A DNA stretch of 64,000 nucleotides from Halichondria panicea (lineage: Eukaryota; Porifera; Demospongiae; Suberitida; Halichondriidae): the NCBI RefSeq assembly GCF_963675165.1, contig NC_087385.1, forward strand, positions 1,984,501-2,048,500, read 5' to 3'. Positions 25,101-34,100 of this stretch are shown one piece after another (within the stretch, counting starts at the first letter, position 1; every line of letters starts with the position of its first letter). Below the pieces are notes generated by a model. It had not been told where the DNA came from, did not search any database, and saw only the letters and a list, made by a program, of their open reading frames with translations. Both the position numbers and the translations under genes were made by a program.

Positions 25101-28100
25101 TAATTGTGCATTTCTAAAACGGGATATATATTATAGTGTGCAGTCAAGAGTAGAGCAAGAGAATTAAACTGCTACAGTAAAGGCAGAACCACATTTGCCA
25201 AACTCTGTCATCGCTAAAGTGTTGCAGTTGGGCGTGGCTCGACCTTCCGATTTCCTGTCCTAATGGAAGGTCAGGACGGAAGGTCGTGTTTCAAGCTAAT
25301 GTCAGGATTTGTCTTTACTGTAACTATATATAGTTGCAGCCCAATCAGATCACAGCATTTATAATCATGTGGTCAGTGTGTTTAGTGACATTTCCGGTTG
25401 TGCAACCACAAGCAAAGTAAAATTAGTTAATACCACTTCAGAATAAATAATAGTTAAGACACTGTTTTGGAGGTGTCTATGGGATTTAGAAGCCCAAAGA
25501 CACTGATTTAGTATCCCGAGCGTAGCGAGGGTACTAAAGTGGCTGAGGGATTCTAAATCACATGGACACCGACAAAACAGTGTCTAGATACTAGTGCGCA
25601 TGCGCAAACCGCTTGACTACAATATAAGTACTTGACAACAGAATACTAGGTATAATTTATACTAATAGCATGCAGGTATACTAAGTCCCATATATAGTAT
25701 ACCTGCTCTGAGGCACTTTTCCTATGTACTTCCCATGTAGATCTTATATATATCAACTAGTGTATAGTAATAATTAACCCGAGGCGCATGGGCGGCCACA
25801 GGTTATAGTAGTCGTTTGGTTTGTTTGTTAACCCGAGGTGCGTGGGCGGACATGGGTTATAGTAGTCGTTTGGTTTGTTTGTGATAGGTGAATCTACTCA
25901 CCTGGATGCCACAGCACTGCGTTTACAGCATGGATAGCCTTCATACAACAAGTTATTAGGTAGCCTCCACACAACAAGTTAGTACTTCTAATAGTGGCAG
26001 CTTTGGGTGTTAAAGCTTTGTTGTCTAATAAAAGCGAGCAAAATGTAGCTTGAACCATAGATTGAAGAGTTAGAGGGATAGGAAACGGTTGGTATCTCGA
26101 GTAACATCCGCGCTACGCTGCGGTTTAATTGAGGCCATCACAACGATATCTATTTCTACACTCAGTGCATAATAAACTACAAGTAACTGTGCTTAGTCCG
26201 TGCAACTCACTTATATTTCAAGGTCTATACCTATTGTAGTAGTCATAACCAGCACGCTTACACGTTACATGTTCCAATAGCTCTAAAACAGCCTTGGGAA
26301 CATATAACTTTATTGGAAAGTCTCTTTTTACTGGGTGTGGTCAGTCATTAGCAAGTACTACACGTGGCTCATGGACTAGGTGTGTTATAAGTTGCTGAAA
26401 GAGATGATGTCTCGAGGAAACACAGCTTTGGGAGTTACCCGGCAAAAATGTGGTTAATAGCCTCGTTCATAGGGCGTAGCGCGGATAATTTTCGAGGCTC
26501 CACTGCAGATTCAATGTAAAATCATCACGTGCACCACTCCGTTTCCTATCCCTCTAACTCTTCAATCTATGCTTGAACAGAACTTGGGCACATGCGGTTA
26601 CTTATAACTGAAGTGATTCTGTACCAGATGGAACAGGGTCACTAAAGTAGAAAGCTTGAAATATAGCTCCTGCTGCTTTAGCTGACTGGGATCCTACTCC
26701 ATGCAGAACCTGGAGCCATACTTCTTTGAGACTCCATACTTCTTTACTGTGATCCTAATCCACAGTGCATATACCTATAGTACCACTACCTATTCTCAAA
26801 TGTTTCCTCCAGTCTGGTTTAGTTTATTGCTCCTGAGTTGCTGTGCAAGTCATACATGATAACAACATCACTGCAATATATCACTCTTCTGGTTTCTTTA
26901 TAATCATGTCACCAGCCGAGGGTTTGCACTTTAGTGCTCTAGTTACCCGAGGCGCGAGTGGGCGGCCACGGGTATAGTAGTCTGTTGGTTTGTTTGTGTG
27001 TGACATGTGAGTCTACTCACCTGGATGCCATAGCACTGCGTTTACAGCATGGATAGCCTCCAAACAACAAGTTATTAGTTTTAAATGTGGCAGATTTCGA
27101 TGTTACAGCTTCGCTGTCGTATAAAAGCGAGCAAAAGCTAAGCAGCTTGAACTTGCACGTTGGCAGCTAGCTAGCTACACGCGGCCTTTATTCGAGGACC
27201 CTACGTATTTACAGCTGAAGTGATCCCGTACCAGGAATAATGGAAAAGAGTCACTACAATAGAAAGCTAGAATTATGACTGGATGCTGTCTCTGTTAGCT
27301 GACTCTGGGACGTACCTGGATCCTACTCCTTGACTCCAGGAGCCATATACGTCTCTGAGACTCCAGGCTTCTTGCTGTGATCCTAGTCCACAACTCTGTT
27401 CTCAGCATGTCTCTCTCTCTCTCTAGTCTGGTTTAGTTTTATTGTCCTGAGTTGCTGTGCTATAAGCTGGTTTCTTTATAATCATGTCACCAGCCGAGGG
27501 TTTGCACTTTAGTGCTCTAGTTTGTTTGTTTGTTTGTTTGTGACAGGTGAATCTACTCACCTGGATGCCACAGCACTGCGTTTACAGCATGGATAGCCTT
27601 CATACAACAAGTTATTAATTTTAATAGTGGCAGAATTCATGTTAAACCTTCGTTGTCAAATAAAAACGAGCAAAAGCTAAGAAGCTTGTGACTGGGGTCT
27701 GCTTACCTGGATGCTCTAGCACTGCGTTTACAGCATGGGTAGCCTCCACACAACAAGTCAGTACTTCTAATAGTGGCAGCTTTCGGTGTTAACAGCATGC
27801 CTCCAGTCTGGTTTAGTTTTATTGCTCCTGAGTTGCTGTGCAAGTCATGCATGATGATGATAACAACATCACTTTATGCACTGCATTATATCAGTCTTCT
27901 GGTTTCTTTATAATCATGTCACCAGCCGAGGGTTTGCACTTTAGTGCTCTAGTTATTCATAGCTATCCTCATGTTACATAATGCAGCACCTGACATTAGC
28001 TATAGCTACCTCCGCCCTGACGGAAGGTCGGGCCACGCCCAACTAGAAGTGGTCTGTGGTTTGTGCACTGACCTGCGCAATTAGTATGTGTGGTTTTTGG

Positions 28101-31100
28101 AAAGTGTTGCTATCCAGGTGCGGATTTAGCAGGTAGCAGAGGGTGCTCAAGCACCCCCCTGCATGACCCTTGGACAAATATATATCACTCATTGGCTGTG
28201 GAAGTCACTCTCAGACTTGATACTATAGCTAGCTGAGTAAGTGTAGACCTATCTATTACAGTAGTGTCTTTTAAAAGCTATGATAAAAGCTTGACTAGCT
28301 GCACTGCTGTGTAGACTGGACTGGACAAGTAAATATTGATAGCAAGGAACCTCTGCAATGCAAACCACACCTAATAATTAATATGACAGTGATACTGCAC
28401 CCACCGGAAATGACGTCAAAAGGGGGCGTAACCTAGATGTTCGCGCACTACCGCGCAGGATGCTCCTTGCCTCTCTTGCTCAGCACCTAACCTACCAGAT
28501 CTGCCACTGCATGCTATCATAACAAACTACTGTCAGTCAGGGTTGGGCAAATCCTGTGTTTAATACTATCAGTTCAACGCTCTTGATTACTTTTGGTACA
28601 ACTGTGAAACTAGCCCTTGCCTCCTGAACTATTGAACTTTAAGTGGCATGTGACTCACTTCACTTAGCTTGTTAAAATAAATAATAGCTCTGGCTAGCTA
28701 ACTTTATACCTAGGTATATAGAATGAGCAGAAATGAGCTCCATCACTGCCTTGTTGATGAAGAAAAGAGAAAAAGATCAGAGTTTACTGTCTTCTACGCT
28801 TTAATTAGTGGGTGTGATTTCCGGTCAATCATTTTTGCGGCACCTCGTTCTGCCTCCAGAGGAGGTCCGACATGCATGCACTAATCACTACAAGTTCAGT
28901 GTATTGATTGTCATAATTATTGCGTTAACGTGATAACGTCCAGGCCAAATGCACTGAACTTGTAGTGATTTATGCACGCATGTCGGACCTCCTCTGGTCT
29001 GCCTCCTTCCTGTAATCTCTAGTTACGCCCCTGTACAATCAAGGGCGTACAAAAGAAGAGAGGGCAAGCAACAGCAAACAGCAGAATCCACCACGTGAGC
29101 GGATCAATGTGTATGCTGCATGAAGTGCGAAAAATACTTCTAGCACTTCATGCAAATGAACATTCATCCACCCATGCATGTGGTGAATTCTGCTCGCTAC
29201 TGCGTGTACCAGATAGTGAGTTGCATGCCCTCTCTTCTTTTATACGCCCTTGGTCAATATGATTATTGCTGTGTATTTTGCTTCACTCATGCTGAGAACC
29301 TTTTGCACAGGTTGTTGATCAACTTGCAAACTGAGCTAGCGACAGGTGCAGACGCTCAGGCCCAAGGCAACCAATGGTCAGAGTTTGTGGCAGACCTTTG
29401 GAATGCATATCTGCCTCATCTCAGAGAAGAAACACGCGGAGAGGGAGAATTCGTTTTCGATCCTTCTACGAATCGCTACGGCTTCGAAAACCAATCACAC
29501 TATTCTTGTGACGATGAGCTATTCATGCAAGAACTGGAGAATGACGGATATGATGAGGTGGTGGTGGAAGGGTTTGGTAACAACGTGGCGGAAGGGGGCT
29601 CTTTTGTAGAGGTGGATATCAGTCTATCGCAGGTGACCCACACGTACGATCTGGCTCAGTCAACTGATGAAGAGGAGGAATCATATGTAAATGATGTGAC
29701 CAAGCCTTCACGATCCAACGAGGAAGACCTAGCATGTGAGTTATGCATGGGAGGAAAGTGTTGTGGTTCTTGTAAAATGCAGTCAATGATTTTTATTTAT
29801 AATTGCATAACACAAGGATACACTAGTATATACGTAGCATATAAACTACCAAAATGTGTGCCCTATTAAGGTGAGCGAAGCGAGTCCCTATAGTGATCAA
29901 CATTGTAATTACCCGAGGCCATGTTGCGGCCAGCGGGTATACGGTAGTCCGTTAGTTGGTTGGTTTGTTTGTCTGTTTGTCAGATCTGGGTCCACTCACC
30001 TGGATGCCATATAGCTAGTGATGCGTTTACAGCATGGATAGCAATCACACAACAAGTTTAGTTCTACTATTGGCTGATTTTGTGTTAAAGCTCCGTTGTT
30101 GAATACTTAAAAGCGAGCAAAAGCTAAGAAGCTTGCATGTTGGCCAGCTAGCACACGCGGCCTTTATTCAAGGTAGATTACGTATTTACAGCTGAAGTGA
30201 TCCGGTATACCAGGAACAATGGAACAGGGAGTGTAGCTTTCCAGTATTACAAAGACTGAAGCCACTTTATTGCCCCAGCCTACTGCTGTTTATCAATAAA
30301 GTGGGTGGATCAAGGCGTGGTTTATCTATTCGATTATCCGGCCTGCTTTTGGAACCAAGGTGTCCGGATAATCGAGTACAATAAATTGTTTATTATTATA
30401 GTGGGAAATCAGCATTAAATTTTAGGAAAAAACGAGGATATTCGTAAAAGAAATGTATGCAACATCAATAATATCTCTGCATGGAATATGAATCAATGAG
30501 TGAATCAGTGTGATTTGTAAAACCGCTAGATCTTCTTGAGTTACTCACCTAACCGAAATGCACCAACATCTCACCATAGGATAGACAAAACTAACATTAT
30601 GATTTTGTGACAAAATTCCAAACCTTAGCCGAAAACCATTGGTTTTCTGGTGAGCCTTTTGTTTCAAAATGGTGGTACAAAATACTATGTGTTGGTGCCC
30701 TAAACTGAAAGGATAAATCGTCTTGATATGTTTTATCAACTCGATTTTATCGACTTCTTCTGGTAAGGATCAACTCAATGTCTTTTATCGAATCGATTGA
30801 TATGGTGGTAGCCTCGATTCCAAGCCACTGGGAAGAAGACAGAGGAGGTACGACAGACAGGTGCCATGCAGCTCAAGTAATTTGCCTTTGATTGAGCAAT
30901 AATTATCCGCCCACGTCGTAAGTTTTTGCTGAGTGTAATTAGAGGCTAATTACTTGAGCTGACACACCGAGTCCATCCTTACCAGAAGAAGTCGATAAAT
31001 CGAGTCAATTCCTACCAGATGAAGTCGATGAAGTCAATTTATCCCTCCAGTTTGGGACATCAACACATGGTCTTTTGTATTGCCATTTTAAAACAAAAGG

Positions 31101-34100
31101 CTCACCAAAATGTTTGCCTGTTCTATATAACCACAAATCCACCACCTATATAATCATGTTGCCATGGACAACGTGTTTTGTAGCTTATTCATTATCTCTA
31201 TACACATGCAATGGTATCAGCACTAGCTGCTAGAAACAACAGCAACACTATACTTACAGATGTGTTAATCTACTCTCTACAGACTGTATAATAATGTTGC
31301 TTCCAAGAGGCATCAGCTTTCATTAGGGTATAATTGGCAGAAATCTTGTAGGTTTTTAGCAATGTAATTGACAATTTATTGAACCGTGTGTAGAAAAGAA
31401 GTATATAATACATACATCAGGAGTGTATGAAGAGGAGTATGCGACTCCCACGCACATTCCATTCTACATCTCGGACTGAATTCGTCACTAACACTTTTAT
31501 TATTATTATTATTATTATTAGTAGTTGTGTAAACTGTTAGCCATTAAATGTGGGCTGGAGGTACAAACCACACGTGTATATGCTGATATTATTTTTCTAA
31601 TTAACCACTACACCTACGCACCCACTTAAGATGCGGTCTGATAGTGACGTGGTATGACATACTTGTACCGAAACCTGGTTTACACTACAACTGCTACAGT
31701 TGGATACTCCTCTTCATACACTCCTGCATACATACATACATCAACCAGACCAACGTTCATGCATGACTAACTAAGGGACTCGCTTCGCTCGCCCCTTGTT
31801 ATGAATTGACGTACAGCTCTCTAGCTTTCTTGTTTCCATGGTTTTTGGTAAAGTATGTCTAGTGAATGTACACGGAGATTGATGCCACCCTGTTTGTTTG
31901 TTTTTTAGTTGAAAGACTCCAGGACCCTGACTTCCAGAAGAAGATACTGTCGATGGCACAGAGCATCATAAAGAAAGGTATACGTATACATGCGTAATAA
32001 TAATATATAGTTATTATAGCTTGTCACCAGGCCTATTTTACGGTAACATTAGTGTAAAATCATGAGGAGCACACGGCTATTTTGAAAAATCAGTATGCGT
32101 ATATATAGCGTAAGCCATCAATTATCAACCGGGGTTTGCGCCTAGCGTTATATCTCAGCTGCACTAGGCTTCTAAAAGCTTGTTTTAAGTTTCTACATAA
32201 GGTCAACTCCTCTTTTACAGGTACAAATAGGTATGCCTCGGTGCGCATGCGCAAGCGAGGTATACGGTAGTGTGTTTGTGTGTCTGTGTGTGTGTGTGTG
32301 TCTGTGTGTCTGTGTGTGTGTGTGTGTGTGTAAACCGCTACAGCTGCTCAAGGATGAATCAAGTGCAAGTAAGAGTTTCTATAGGCTTCTAGTCATGTTT
32401 ACTTGGATTTTAATTCGTGGATTTGCAAAATAATACTTCGTTCTCGAGTTATGCCTAGTTTTGCTATTGCAGCCTTTTCAGAAGAGTCCGTAGCAAAATT
32501 TGTTCACCGAGTGTTACTACTCTACTTAGTAGTTAGCTCTGCACTAGAACGCTAGCTATTGGTAGCTGCAAGAGTGAGCAGAGAGCTGCAAGGCTCTGCT
32601 GACTTGCAGCCATTAATTTTAGACTTGAACTTTGGCATCGATCGTTTTTAACAACAATCATGGTCGATCATTACCCACTATTCGGTTGATTGCATGCAGC
32701 AAAATTCATCATAATCAATGTGTGTATAATAAAAGCTAGCTATTAGTAGTTTTATGTTATGTAGCTTTGGCACCTCCACCGAGGCATCAGCACCTGCAGT
32801 GCTTTCATTCTATAAGCTTTCTCACCTTGAAAGGGAGCCATACGAGCTCCAAGAGTCCATGCAGTCGTCAATTGGTTATCATCCACAGCTATCGATTATT
32901 GGTCTCTAAACATTTTACTACTTTCTATAATCGACTATATTATAGCTACAGCAAAGTGTGCCGTTATGAGGCAATGAGGCAAAACAGTGCAATTTAACAC
33001 ACACCATCATTCTCAGCAGGTCTGACAACCCTTTACCAAATTTATCTTGAATGTTTCTTACGTTTCATTTTTATGCAACAAAGGTATATCTGACAACTGT
33101 ACATAAATTATAGGCTGAGTATAGCACACTATTATTAGTAACACCATAGTAGAAATGCATCAGTGCTGACTTTAGCGGAGAGGACAAAGTTTGTTGCTTG
33201 TAGAACTGTCCATCTCACGCAACTACATTGTAGCCATTCTCTTCCAGTGCCAATATCTTCTTCAAATGATCCATAACACACAGCAACGGTTGTCATGAAT
33301 GGTTTCATCCTTGTCAAGACTGGTTTTTTCAGAATTGATCGGTTTTCAGTTTCTGTGGCATGATTCCTCTTTTGTAGAAGTTTGCCTCTCCACTGTTTTC
33401 TTTTGCTTCTCCTCTGCTATCCATTGCCTCTCCTCTGCTTTCTTTTGCCTCTCCTCTGCTTTCTTTGCTTTGGCCTGATTTCTTTCAGCTGCTTTGAGAG
33501 CTCTTTCGTTTGTCTTGTGGATTCTTTCACTTTCTTTGCATTTCTGTTCTGTTTTTCTTTGTTTCTCTTTCCAGTTTACGTTGTTGTTTCTCCAGTGCAA
33601 ATTGTTGCTTTTGTTCTTCTTTTTCTCTAAACATTCAGTTTGTTAAAACCCGAGCTCTTCCAATCTTAGTTGCTTACCTTTGGAGTACTTGTTGACAACA
33701 GAGAACGTGGCACACTGTACAAGTCAGCAGCTTTGTTACCGGACATGTGGTCAATCTGAACACTTTTTATCGCAGCTAGCATTTGCTCATCAGTCCATTG
33801 TTTTCTCTTCAAACTCCTGTTACTTTTTTTAAGGTGGGAAACGGATGGTGGTCGTTGATTACTCGAACATTTTAAACCCCTTCTTTTTCTTATTGGGCAG
33901 CTCTTACATGCAGTCGGACAGCTTACAGCTGCATTATTTTAGTATACATAAGTTAATATAGACTAGTACAAATGCAAGCTACTGATGCCATTCACTAAGC
34001 TGGTTAATGCAAACGCTCAAACATTATACCATCAACATAGAAACACTACAATAGCTAACTTACTACTTACCTGGAAGACGATGGCTCTTGATATGCGTAT

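Larger units (their letters stand above)
25226..28044. mobile_element. Composite block bracketed by AGTTGGGCGTGGC inverted ends
   Basis: The left edge AGTTGGGCGTGGCTCGACCT and the right edge complement match over 24 bp with one mismatch. Everything between is mostly R1 copies plus a nested TIR element. It may be a single old element swollen by insertions, or two independent fragments. Confidence 0.4.
25018..29310. other. 4.3-kb intron joining the RNF213-like part to the acidic/SAM part
   Basis: The donor at 25018 leaves AG of an arginine codon; the acceptor TTTTGCACAG at 29310 supplies its last base, so the exons join in phase 2 with no stop. The intron holds a short element with AGACACTGTTTTG ends (25457-25592), an R1 cluster bracketed by inverted termini (25226-28044), hAT-like remnants (about 28110-28505) and a 140-bp TIR element (28857-28996). 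Confidence 0.65.
29736..31908. other. Intron of the SAM-containing gene, repeat content
   Basis: Exons join in phase 1 (DLA, split Phe, ERLQDPDF). Contains an R1 copy (29911-30236), a long inverted repeat (30640-31115), an (ATT)n tract near 31499-31521 and a 309-bp TIR element (31418-31726). Confidence 0.65.

Noticed and set aside
33382-33630. Plus-strand Leu/Phe/Cys-rich frame resembling membrane helices
   Set aside because: Antisense of the Lys/Glu coiled coil on the minus strand.
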